Under the pieces are notes generated by a model. It ran no database searches. It was given only the letters and a program-made list of their open reading frames with translations, and was not told the origin of the DNA. A program made the position numbers and the translations under genes. Positions 45,104 to 55,100 of a DNA stretch of 64,000 bases are shown here, one piece after another. This stretch comes from Phanerodontia chrysosporium. Lineage: Eukaryota; Basidiomycota; Agaricomycetes; Polyporales; Phanerochaetaceae. Numbering within the stretch: the stretch's first letter is position 1; each line of letters starts with the position of its first letter. The stretch covers positions 372,001 through 436,000 of the forward strand of contig MJGA01000025.1 in the NCBI GenBank assembly GCA_001910725.1, given 5' to 3'.

Positions 45104-46018
45104 ATTATACTGGTTTTTTACTGGTACCTTAGGGCTTAGGTTACCCTCCAGGCTTTGACTTTTATTTTTGCGAAATAACGAGGGGTATCCCCGACACATT
45201 TCAACCTGTGTGAAATTATGGAACGTGGAAATCCATGAATCGGGATCGATTATGTATGCTGCAAGCATGAGATCAAACTTATAAAAAATGACTGAATCTC
45301 CGATGGCTGCTCGAGCAGCGATCGGAAACGGTCCAGTCATGGCAGGTAACACTGCGTAAAACCAGTGTTACTGTCCGATCACTGCTCGAACAGCGATCGG
45401 GAAGCACTGACAATCGAAGGCAGCAAAGGGAGCGAGTATACCCATGAGCCCCGATCGCTGCTCGAGGAGCGATCGGAGTGAGGGCTTCATTGCACAGAAG
45501 GCACTTCGATCACACCCCATAGCAGCCAAAGTGACAACAACTTGTCATACGCAAGCGACAACAGTCTGCATATCATGACATGCTGGTTTTCAAGTCACCA
45601 GTCCCTCAATCATGTAACCACCAACAGAGATCGTGAATAAATGTCAGAAGTGTTTATGCCTCGAATAAATCGCCCTCGGTTCAGGGTAGATGTTGGGTTC
45701 AGAATGGGTTAGAGGTTCAGAGGGTTCAAAGAGGAGTTGACGAAAAGGCATTTGTGCCACAACCAATTTCACAGATGTTTGTGTCGGTCACATAGTAGAG
45801 ATCATACTATCTGGGATGTCAGAAATTGCGTATGTCTGCCACAAACATATTTAAAAAAACAAATGCAAAGGCGGGAATGTCCATTCCACCGCCATCAGCT
45901 GGTCGATCTATCTGCAAACAGGTGCATACAACATGTGATCAAATTCTTATCAGTAGCGATCTCGCGCAAGGGCAGTGCTGAGCGACTTGAAAGACCACCA
46001 CCACCATCCACCCTCGTA
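45104..46018 (+). repeat. Left inverted-repeat arm / cassette upstream block
   Basis: Inverted partner of 48047-49000. The outer part (CTGGTACCTTAGGG..., TCCAGGCTTTGACTTTTATTT) matches the right arm less well. The inner ~250 bp before the start codon (45760-46010) differ from the right arm at only about two positions. The block holds three 26 bp palindromes (45300, 45375, 45451) and a segment related to the head of repeat A (TTATGCCTCGA near 45655, GATGTTGGGTTCAGAATGGG). It acts as the promoter region of the gene at 46019. Confidence 0.8.
45300..45476. repeat. 26 bp palindrome cluster A (3 copies)
   Basis: Copies at 45300-45325, 45375-45400 and 45451-45476. Consensus left arm CCGATCGCTGCTC, right arm GAGCAGCGATCGG with no loop, built around CTCGAG. 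Each copy carries one or two mismatches. They lie upstream of the cassette gene at 46019. Confidence 0.9.
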
Positions 46019-46674
46019 ATGTCCAGCACTACCGATTCGCGTGCCGTCCCCGAAGAGGTCGAGGATGGGGAGCATGCCTCACCTGGCGTAAGTAAGGTTT
46101 TCGCCGAGTTGAAGATGGTACTGATGAAGAGTTTGGCAGAACGGAGATGGGAGCCCGGTGCGCAACCGACAATACGTGTTTGAGGAGCATTGGAAGTTCG
46201 AGGGTTTGTCTGGGCCGTGCTACCGCGATCGAAATTGGGACAACTTCGAGGGAGATTTCGCAGAGTACGCACGGCAGAACGATGACGCTGAGGACGTCAA
46301 GAAGGCCAGGTTCGTGTGCATACTCCACAGCGCGCGGGCGATTGCTGGAATGATCCTGAGGATGAACCTGAATATCAACGACATGTCGCGGGGTGACGAG
46401 GCCTGGACGACGATCCGTGACACCGGGGTGAGTTCGTGAACGACATTGATGCATAGTGTGAAAGCGGGCTTACTATCGAATCCAGACGTATTGTCGGGAG
46501 CATTTCGGACCGAGTCCCTGGAACATTGCGATGTATCACCTCGTGCGGAGTCATGGTCTGCACTGGCTTAGGACCTTTCAGCGCGATTTCATTTTTACTA
46601 TGTCCGAGAGTTTCGACTTTGAGTTCACATTGCATCAGGAGCTCGCGCAGCGCGAGAAATGTCGCTACTTGTAA
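46019..46674 (+). CDS. Cassette family protein 1 (orphan)
   Basis: Not recognised. Exons 46019-46087, 46140-46427 and 46486-46674 give 181 residues with exact phases and good splice sites. It is acidic at the N-terminus (AVPEEVEDGEHAS), with a central helical part (NWDNFEGDFAEYARQNDD, KKARFVCILHSARAIAGMIL) and a C-terminal exon with NIAMYHLVRSHGLHWL. No signal peptide or membrane span is seen, so it is probably cytosolic or nuclear. The minus-strand gene at 47379-48046 has the same exon structure (first two exons of identical length), and the gene at 50796 is a more distant member. Exons differ far more between the pair than the promoter or first intron. Confidence 0.7.
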
Positions 46675-47378
46675 CTAGTATCCCTCGTTATTGGCATGTT
46701 TGGTCGTGAAAATCTACAACTCGGGGTCAGTTATGTATGCTGCAACAATGAGATCAAACACATGAAAAGCGACTGAATCTCCGATGGCTGCTCGAGCAGC
46801 GATCGGACAGCGTACACTGATGAGAGGTGACAACGAATAGAACCAGTGTGGCCATCCGATTGCTGATCGAGCAGCGATCGGGTGACAACAGATAATGAGG
46901 TTGGTAAGGTCACCCGATCACTGTTCGAGCAGCGGTCGGGGAACCACCAACAATTGAGGGCATTGGAGAGAGGCAGCATACCCATGGGCCCCGATCGCTG
47001 CTCGAGCAGCGATCGGAGAGAGGCATTCATTGTGCAGAAGGCACTTTGATCGCTCCCCATAGCAGGCACAGTAACAACCACTTATCACACGCAAGCCACA
47101 ACAGTCTTCATATTACGACATGCTAGGTTTCAAGTTACGGGTGCCTCAGTTATGTAACAACAAACAGAGATTGTGAATCAGTGTCAGTAGTATGCAAATG
47201 TGACTGCTGGAAGACAACAAGTCGCCTTTCATCGTCGATGTTAGAATACAAGCAGTTTATACGAATGTGCCCTTATCTTAAAGCCCACCATAAATCACAC
47301 AAATTATTTCTCTTCCTCGGGATAGACTGGATACATTTGAGACCGATTTGTACAGCAGATAACGCACATAGCAATGAG
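46675..47378 (+). repeat. Central spacer with a third, geneless copy of the upstream block
   Basis: From about 46690 to 47200 this repeats, in direct orientation, the block seen at 45230-45655: ATCAAAC, GACTGAATCTCCGATGG, CCCATG(G/A)GCCCCGATCGCTG, CAGAAGGCACTT and GACATGCT blocks in the same order. No gene follows; instead the 3' end of the minus-strand cassette gene begins at 47379. Confidence 0.7.
46781..47016. repeat. 26 bp palindrome cluster B (4 copies)
   Basis: Copies at 46781, 46856, 46914 and 46991. Variants include a TTGCTGATCG left arm and a GCGGTCGG right arm. Confidence 0.9.
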
Positions 47379-48046
47379 TTATTCATAGAAGCAGATGCAC
47401 CTTTCGATCTGAGAGAGCTCCTGGTGGATTGAGTCCTCAAACGGGAGCGCGTAGTCACCGGACCACTCATACTTGAACTCGCGGTTGAACATCAAAAGCA
47501 TCCGCAGACCATGACTCCACACGAGGTGACGCATGGCAATTTCCCACGCAGTCTCTCCGTATTTCTGGATACACTCCGGCTGGGTTCAACAGTGAGCTCG
47601 CTGTCGCACTATGCATCATGATCGTCCATCAACTCACCGCGAAATCGCGGAGGGCGGTCCATGCCGGGTCGCCGGAAGTCATTCCGTTGATATCCAGGTT
47701 CATCCTCAGGATCTGGCCAGCAATCGACTGCGCGCTGGTGAGTATGCGCACGAACCTGGCCCTCTTGACGTCCCGGGCATCATCGTTTTGCCGAGCGTAC
47801 TCTGCGAAATCCCCCTCGAAGTTGTCCCGATCTCGTTCGTGGTACTTCTCCCCAGACAAACCATTGAAGTCCCAATATCGCTCAATCGCGTATTCTACCT
47901 CGCGGAGCATCCTCCCACGTCGATTCTGCCAAACTCTTCATCAGTACCCTCTTCACTTCAGCGAAAACCTTACTTACATGAGATGAGGCACGCTCGCCAT
48001 CGTCGACCTCTTCGCTCACGGCACGAGATGGAGCGTTTGTGGACAT
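47379..48046 (-). CDS. Cassette family protein 2 (orphan)
   Basis: Inverted partner of the gene at 46019. Minus-strand exons 48046-47978 (69 nt), 47925-47638 (288 nt) and 47579-47379 (201 nt) give 185 residues. Exons 1 and 2 have exactly the same lengths as in the partner. Shared core: DRDNFEGDFAEYARQNDDA, KRARFVRILTSAQSIAGQIL, NLDINGM. The last exon (CIQKYGETAWEIAMRHLVW, SHGLRMLLMF, ending ICFYE) aligns only loosely with the partner but well in layout with the distant member at 50796. Function unknown. Because the two genes converge, read-through transcription would give complementary RNA over the similar exons. Confidence 0.7.
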
Positions 48047-49000
48047 TATGATGAGGGGGTGGTGGTGGTTGTCTTTCAAGTCGCTCAGCACTGCCCTTGC
48101 GCGAGATCGCTACTGATAAGAATTTGATCACATGTTGTATGCACCTGTTTGCAGATAGATCGACCAGCTGATGGCGGTGGAATGGACATTCCCGCCTTTG
48201 CATTTGTTTTTTTAAATATGTTTGTGGCAGACATACGCAATTTCTGACATCCCAGATAGTATGATCTCTACTATGTGACCGACACAAACATCTGTAAAAT
48301 TGGTCGTGGCACAAATGCCTTTTCGTCAACTCCTCTTTGAACCCTCTGAACCTCTAACCCATTCTGAACCCAACATCTATCCTGAACTGAGGGCGATTTA
48401 TTCGAGGCGTAAACACTTCTGACATTTATTCACGATCTCTGTTGGTGGTTACATGATTGAGGGACTGGTAACTTGAAAACCAGCATGTCATGATATGCAG
48501 ACTGTTGTGGCTTGCGTATGACAAGTTGTTGTCACTTTGCCTGCTATGGGGAGTGATCAAAGTGCCTTCTGTGCAATGAAGCCCTCACTCCGATCGCTCC
48601 TCGAGCAGCGATCGGGGCTCATGGGTATACTCGCTCCCTTTGCTGCCTTCGATTGTCGGTGCTTCCCGATCGCTGCTCGAACAGCAATCGGGTGGTCCTA
48701 CCAATCTCGTCAGCTGTCGCCACCCGATCGCTGTTCGAGCAGTGATCGGGCCGTAACACTGGTTCTACACAGTGTTAGCTGCCATGACTGGACCGTTTCC
48801 GATCGCTGCTCGAGCAGCCATCGGAGATTCAGTCACGTTTCATACGTTCGATCTCATCTTTGTAGCATAAATAATTTGTATTTTCCGCTTACGTAATTCG
48901 ACATAGACTGGAATGTGTCGAGGATACCCCCTTTTACTTCGCAAAAAAATAAAAGTCAAAGCCTGGAGGGTGACCGAGGCGCTGAGGTACCGGTAAAAAA
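48047..49000 (-). repeat. Right inverted-repeat arm / cassette upstream block
   Basis: Reverse complement of the left arm. It includes the near-identical promoter segment, the repeat A head-like segment (near 48400) and four palindromes, and ends with TACCGGTAAAAAACCG near 49000, matching CGGTTTTTTACTGGTACC-like sequence near 45108. Confidence 0.8.
48590..48824. repeat. 26 bp palindrome cluster C (4 copies)
   Basis: Copies at 48590, 48666, 48724 and 48799, upstream of the minus-strand cassette gene, mirroring cluster A. Confidence 0.9.
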
Positions 49001-49406
49001 CCGCTATAAAATTTTGAAGAGTTTAATAATTGAATTCAATGGAGGGAATGGATGGAAGTTGCGGCTTCCCCGGTCGGCTGACACCAGAAGGGCGGGCCGT
49101 CTGCATGAATGCTAAATAACAAAATTGGGCCTTGTTTAAACGAGAGGAGGGTCAGGATGCGCAGAATGAGATGGGACGGTCAGAATCTGTCAATCCGTGA
49201 AGCAATCAAACCGTGCGTGTTCCGCTGTCGCGTCTTCCTGGCGTGTGATCAATGGAGTGTCATGTGAGAAATTCATATGAGTGGACAGGGCCCAAGATTA
49301 GATTGTACATGCTTGGCGCTCTTTCTTTATTGTACTGTTACTGTGGATGGTAGGCGACAGGAAGCTCTCTGTTCGCCCCCCTCCCCCTTTTCTTTCACGG
49401 ACCACG
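49001..49406. other. Spacer and promoter of the SAM-like gene
   Basis: 406 bp outside the inverted repeat. No palindrome, repeat or gene is visible. The last 40 bp are a C/T-rich tract before the ATG at 49407. Confidence 0.4.
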
Positions 49407-49919
49407 ATGATTCCGGTTCCAAGGTCGACATCGAAGTTCCGCGGGCTCACTTCGATTGAAGGAATGACGGCGGGAGAGAGGAGGGAACTGATCGTGCGTT
49501 GGTGAAGGAACTTGGAGGGTCGATTGAAAAGCTAATTGAAATATTGTTGTTGAATGTGCAGAAGGTGGCGAGGGAGGAGTATCCACGGTTCATCCCTGTG
49601 GAGAGGCGTTGGGGTGATCGGTCTGCAGCAGAATACGAGTCACTGCGGAACAAAGTGAGTGCTGAGTAGGCTGAATTGGAAGGCAAAGATAGAAATATAG
49701 CGAGGTGCTGATGTACGATATAGGTGATGGAGAGATGCCCGTTCCTTGGACGGTACGAGGAGGGGTGGCCGCTGGAGGTGTATCTACGAGCACACGTGAC
49801 GAGCCAGCAGTGGCGGGCTGAACAATCGTTGAAGAAAAAAGGCAAGGGGCGCAAGGCGAAAGAGAGTGAGGAGGAGAATGAAGAACCTATGGACGAGGAG
49901 GAGGACGAGGAGGAGAAGA

Positions 49920-49980
<61 letters not shown>

Positions 49981-50338
49981 AGATGAACTTGTTGAGGAGG
50001 AGGACGAGCAGGCTCAGGGAAGCAAGGATGGCAAGGTGATGGAGACGATGCAGGCTGATGAGCCTGAGGAGGTCGGGAGTAGCATGGCTACTCAGGATGC
50101 GAGCGCTCCAGTCGAGTCAGGTGGGGCTGTCCTGGAGTTTCTCCGAAACCTGCAGCTCCCGCTTGACACGTACCTCGATCGGTTCCTGGAGGCAGGTATT
50201 CGGACGGAGGAGGATTTGCGCGCGGTGGCGAATCTAGGTGAGGATAATTATTTGAAGATGCTCCGTCATGATATTGGGATGACGCTTCTCGACTCCCGCC
50301 GTGTTGAGTCTCGGTTGCGGGAATTGTATCTTCACTAA
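49407..50338 (+). CDS. SAM-like domain protein with acidic repeat
   Basis: Two exons, 49407-49654 and 49724-50338, give about 287 residues. The N-terminal half (ALVKELGGSIEKLIEILLL, REEYPRFIPVERRW, GYEEGW-like segment RYEEGWPLEVYLRAH) is not recognised. A low-complexity Glu/Asp tract follows, encoded by a GAGGAC hexamer microsatellite at 49920-49979. The C-terminus (VLEFLRNLQLPLDTYLDRFL, GIRTEEDLRAVANLGEDNYL, RRVESRLRELYLH) has the five-helix pattern of a sterile alpha motif, a protein or RNA interaction module. One base is missing near 49484 (GGG where GGGG is expected) to join MTAGERR to DRALVKEL; with it, exon phases close. The start at 49407 depends on this correction. Confidence 0.65.
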
Positions 50339-50795
50339 GTGCCATGTAATGTAACAATAGTTGTCTGTTTGTAGTAGATATTGTTGGCCAACTTACGAGA
50401 GTTTACTGTTGAACGGTGCGAGACTCCGATGGCTGCTCGAGTAGCGATCGGGGGATGGCGGACATTGAGATTGGTGCTAAGTCGCCCGATCGCTGTTCGA
50501 GCAGCGATCGGAGAGGCACTACCGTTCAAGACAGTGCGCAGGAATGATAAACACGTGCTTCGGCTATCAAGCGTGGGAACAATTAGTAGATTACAAATCG
50601 TCACATCGCCCGTTCGCTGTCGAACGCAGCTTCAAGAGTACCACCACCTCATCGAAGTTAGTTGATATGGCACATAACAACCAAGGCGAGGGATTGAACG
50701 GAGGAGAGCCGAGGCGAGGAGAGCGGTGAGCCATTAAGCTAAATGAGGTTATTGAGGTTAACGTGGTAGGATAGGCTTTGGGGGAGGAGGCAGCG
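50339..50795. other. Spacer with palindrome cluster D
   Basis: 457 bp between the SAM-like gene and the third cassette gene. It holds two palindromes and no gene. Sequence around the first (ACTCCGATGGCTGCTCGAG) resembles the cassette upstream block. Confidence 0.6.
50426..50511. repeat. 26 bp palindrome cluster D (2 copies)
   Basis: Copies at 50426-50451 and 50486-50511 with the same 26 bp length and core as the other clusters. Confidence 0.9.
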
Positions 50796-51322
50796 ATGTC
50801 CAACGATGGGAGGGAATCGGCCTTTGACGGGCTATCAGGTGAAGCTTATGGAGAGGAAGCATATGACCTGGCGGACGGTATAAGCGAGGACAACATGGTT
50901 GGGAACGCCGAGGAACGAGAAGTTGCTTTGAAGAAGGCGAGGCTGAGGCGAATCGTGTCAAGTGCTTGGCAGATTACGTCGAGGTTGCTAGAGCTGGAGA
51001 AGTTGATCCCTGATATGCAGGCAGGAGATCTGACTTGGTTGGTAGTCCAACATGAAATCGTAAGTGACTGGAGGACTGAAAGTCATTGATGGAGGACTGA
51101 CGGCGGGGTGGTTGTGGACAGAGGCAGTCCATTGCTCGATACGGAATGCATGCGTGGCAGCTGGCTGCCTCTCATGCAATCGAGTTTCATGGACTGGAGC
51201 GATTGGGCCAGTTCCCAGCGGCTTTCTACTTCGATCCTGAGGTGGGAATTGTTCATGGATACCGAAGGATCGCGCGAACGCTTATGGAACGGGATGACCG
51301 CTGCTACGAACGTCGAGAGTGA
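50796..51322 (+). CDS. Cassette family protein 3 (distant orphan member)
   Basis: Two exons, 50796-51059 and 51122-51322, give 154 residues. The first exon parallels exon 2 of the other members (ALKKARLRRIVSSAWQITSRLL matches the KKARFVCILHSARAIAGMIL region, and IPDMQAGDLTW matches INDMSRGDEAW). The second exon is 201 nt, as in protein 2, with ARYGMHAWQLAASHAIEFHGL aligning to QKYGETAWEIAMRHLVWSHGL. The acidic 69 nt first exon and its intron are missing. The family relation is inferred from this alignment by eye. ATG 50796 is the first methionine before the homologous part. Confidence 0.6.
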
Positions 51323-52186
51323 ATTTAATTATGGGTATCCATCATCGAAACTCAGTAATAAATTTCATTGTGTTCTATTTTATATCGGACGAAGAGGAAG
51401 ACATGAGACGAGATTCCAAATTTGTGAAGAAAAGGACGGGGTTGGCTAAGGCCTTCAGACTGCAGGCCAGTGTGAATGGGATGGCCTGACAGGATGTGAA
51501 GCGTGATACAGGCGCCCGAGCAGAGCTTGCAAGTTAAGACCAAAGTCAAAATAAACCACTCACAGAAATGGCCATGTTTGCAGACGGAGCGTTTGCAGAG
51601 ATAGAATATTCTCCCGATCGCTGGACGAGTAGCGATCGGAGTGGCACAACGAGAATGGATGCAATCATCCGATCGCTACTCGACCAGCGATCGGAAAAGA
51701 GACACCATATTGGCGCAGGATTGAATTGAGAGGTGTCACCGACCGCTGGTCGAGGAGCGATCGGGGAGTCAGGCAACATGCCCAAATTCCTGCGCAATCC
51801 GATCGCTGCTCGACCAGCGGTCGGAAGAGCGAGGTGAATTTGATGGGACAGCGTAGTGACAGCCAAACATGCTGCGAAATTGCATTCTCGCCATTCCTGA
51901 GTGCTCCCGATCGCTCCTCGAGCAGCCATCGGGAAGACACAAAAAGTTATGTCCACATTGAGCCTTATCAAATAAATTAATTAGTTGTGTTAATTCCAAA
52001 TCTGGACGGCGTGCAATCGATCGCATGCTGATCGAGGCGTTTTTTACTCACTCAACCACCACTCGGTCGAGAAACTCGCGAACAACAGCAACAGCAACAG
52101 CAACAACAACAGCAACAACAACAGTAAGTGGGACATTGTCATTAGGGTGCAGAGCAAGTCTGACAGGGAAGGTCGCCCTAGGAAAC
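51323..52186. other. Spacer with palindrome cluster E and a CAA/CAG microsatellite
   Basis: 864 bp without a supported gene. It contains five palindromes (51614-51932) and, just upstream of the large gene, an imperfect CAACAG/CAACAA tract at about 52083-52122 that probably lies in its leader. Confidence 0.7.
51614..51932. repeat. 26 bp palindrome cluster E (5 copies)
   Basis: Copies at 51614, 51669, 51739, 51799 and 51907. This cluster has the most core variants (CTGGACGAGTAG, CTACTCGACCAG, CTGGTCGAGGAG), yet the outer CCGATCG/CGATCGG arms stay. Confidence 0.9.
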
Positions 52187-55100
52187 ATGTCTGAAAAATC
52201 GAAATCTGGTACACGGAAGGCGAGGTCGTCTCTCGCAGCTGCACCTGAGGCCGGGTCGTCGGCGACAGGGCGCGGCAGCAACGTGGCGGGAGATCGCCGT
52301 GGAGGATCGGAAGGCAAAGGAAAAGGGAAGGGAAAAGGCAAGAACGTGACGATCGACGAAACTACGGTGCGCTTGATACGTCATGGGAACTCCTGTTGGG
52401 AGTTCCCTGCAGGGTAAAATGAAGTGCTGACGTGATGAACAGAAGCAAAAGGTTGACGTGGAGATCCAGAAAAAGACAAGCGAGCTGGAGAGGACGCACA
52501 CAGAGCGGCTGCAGCAGTTGTCCAAGGCCGCGAAGAAGGCACTGCTCGGACATGCGCGGATGAACTTGTCAGAAGGCGCGTCGGTCGAGCTCGAACACGG
52601 TATCTACAACACGCGCGCGCTCCTGAAGCAGGCTATGCAGAATCTGAAGAACGGCATGATCGAGGCTGGCATCCGGCGCTGCGACGCGACGTCGGTGATT
52701 CTGATTCCGGTCCACGTCAAGACGCAGCTGAAGCCCGACGCGGTCGAGCGGCTGAGCAAGTGCCGGGACCTCGACCGACTGCGCGAGCTGTCGATCTCAG
52801 AGGCAAGCGAAGAAGAGTGGCCGACGGTCGAGTCGCTCGTCAAGGAGGACGTCAAGATGTTGCCCTCTTGTGGTGGACAGCACCGTCAGGCGGCGCTGCG
52901 TGCGGTTCTCAAAACTGCGGAGACGCAGATCGCGGCGGCGATGCAACGCTACGCGACGATCGAGGCCGATCTGGGGAGCCTTCAGGACCAGGCTTTGAAA
53001 GAAGACCTCGCGAGCGAGAAGATCGGCGCGGAGCAGCCGTCGGCACGGCGCAAGATCTTCCTGGAGGAGGAGAGAGAGAAACTGCTCATGTCGATGGCGA
53101 AGTGGGAGAGGATCCGGAAGGATGGCGGGCTCTGGACTGTGGCTTTGTATGACGCTGGTGAGTGCGAGGCTCGAGTGGAACGCGTCTCGAGGGAGCTGAA
53201 AGTTGTGCGCAACAGATTTATTGGCTATGGACGATTTGTACGCTATGGCAAGGAACGAGGCGGACCCCAAATATGTGGAATCGAACGAGGAGTTCTTGGA
53301 CATGCTGATGGTACAGGTGGCGCAGATGCGGGACCGCTACATCTACAGCGAAGGCGAGGACGGCGAGGCGGCGGCGGCGGCGGCGATGGCTACTGCGGCA
53401 AGCGAACTGGAGGGTGTGCCGCACGCGGTCCAAGAAAGCAATCGGCTCAAGGAGAGGGCGCGGCTTGCGATGGAGGAGGTGAAGACACTCGAGGCGAAGA
53501 TCAAGGCTGCGTCGAAGGCGAGGCAAGACGTGTCGGCGTTGAAGCAGGAGCTCGCGGCGGCGAAGGTCGAGGCTTCGGAGGCGAAGACTGCTGCAAACGA
53601 GGCAGTCGCGGCAGCTGAAGCAGCGCGGGTGAAGGAGACGGAGGCCGCGATGAAGGAGAAGAACACGAAGTCGCGGGGCGTCATGGACACGCTGAAGCAG
53701 AAGGCGAACGACAGGGCTGGCAATAAACTGGGCCCTGTCATAGGCCTGGTACGTTGCGAGCATGCGGTCGCGTTCTTGATCCGTGTGGTGCGTGGACGCC
53801 GTGCGCTGGCTCGGCATCCGCTGTGGAAGGTCCCGGAGTTGTTCGCGCATCTGCTTGGAACGTCTGGAGCGGTGAGTTCGGGAATGTTTTCTTTTGGTGC
53901 GAACGAACTGTGACAATGTGTTTGTGCGGGCAGATTACATCGGAAATAGTGGACACGCTATGGGAGCGGATGGACGCTATGGGGCGAATGGTGGCGGAGT
54001 GCGGCTCGCAGCAGGAGGTGAGGACGTGGGTGCAGAGCCTCGTCGAGAAGAGTGACACGCTGGACGAGAAGACGCTGAAGCAGAACGAGGAGGAGCAGCG
54101 TGGATGCTGGCTGCGGTACCTGGGGAACCCTCGCCAGAAGCCGTCGTACGACATCCTCGAGGACCTGCTGCCGGTGATCGACGAGGCGTACCTGGAGGCG
54201 TTCCCTCGTACATCGGACGGCGAGCCGAGCGACGCGATTATGGCGCTGACGGCGGATGGAAGTCAATCGCTGGGCGAGGAGAAGATGGTGATGAAGGCGA
54301 TGGATCACTACCGGAACACGCTGTTGGACAAGATCGAGAAGGTGGTCGAGAGGTTCGGCAAGAAGGAAACGCGATACTCGGAGTCGCAGAAGGCTTTGTG
54401 GCGACAGGTCGCGGCGAAGGTTCACGTCTTCACGACGCTGGCTGGGTTTCCCGAAAGCTACGTGCCGCGTATGCCTCTGCCGTCGTACAGCTTCATCCAG
54501 GACTTGATGCGTCGGCTCGATCTGAGCCAAAGCGGTATCGCGATGGTGAGTACTGCTCGACACTTCGTATCCACGTTCACCACACGTTGTCCTCCCCCGA
54601 CCGCTGTTCGAAGAGCGGTCGGGGCGAGGCACAGGTGCTCGTTCCCCGACCGCTCCTCGAGCAGCGGTCGGGGCGAGGCACAGGTGCTCGTTCCCGACCG
54701 CTCCTCGAGCAGCGGTCGGGGCGAGGTGCAGGTGCTCGTTTCCCGACAGCTCCTCGAGCAGCGGTCGGGGCGAGGCGTGCGTGCTCGTTTCCCGACCGCT
54801 CCTCGCGCACCTACACCTCGCCCCGACCGCTCCTCGAGGAGCGGTCGGGGAGCTCACTTACTATGCACAATCCTCAGTTTACCTGGACCCAACACTAATC
54901 AATGTCCCACAGGCGTGTTCGATGATTGACCCCAGTATCCCCACCCTCGTCAGGAAGTCCAACAGCTCACCTCTCGTCGCCCGCGATGTCTCGGATGCTG
55001 CCCGACGCGCGCTCATGAATCCCAATAGCGGCATCGAGTTTGGGTCAGACGAACGCGCTCGGAAAGAGGTATGTACATAATCTGTCATACCGTACAACGG

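Noticed and set aside
45089..45352. Minus-strand open frame reading PFPIAARAAIG
   Set aside because: Its protein is mainly the translated palindrome, the same peptide pattern appears in many unrelated open stretches wherever palindromes occur, and it has no start context or splice partners.
45104..49000. DNA transposon with ~1 kb terminal inverted repeats
   Set aside because: The arms contain promoters and the starts of two separate genes, the centre has no transposase, and no target duplication is visible; an inverted gene duplication explains it better.
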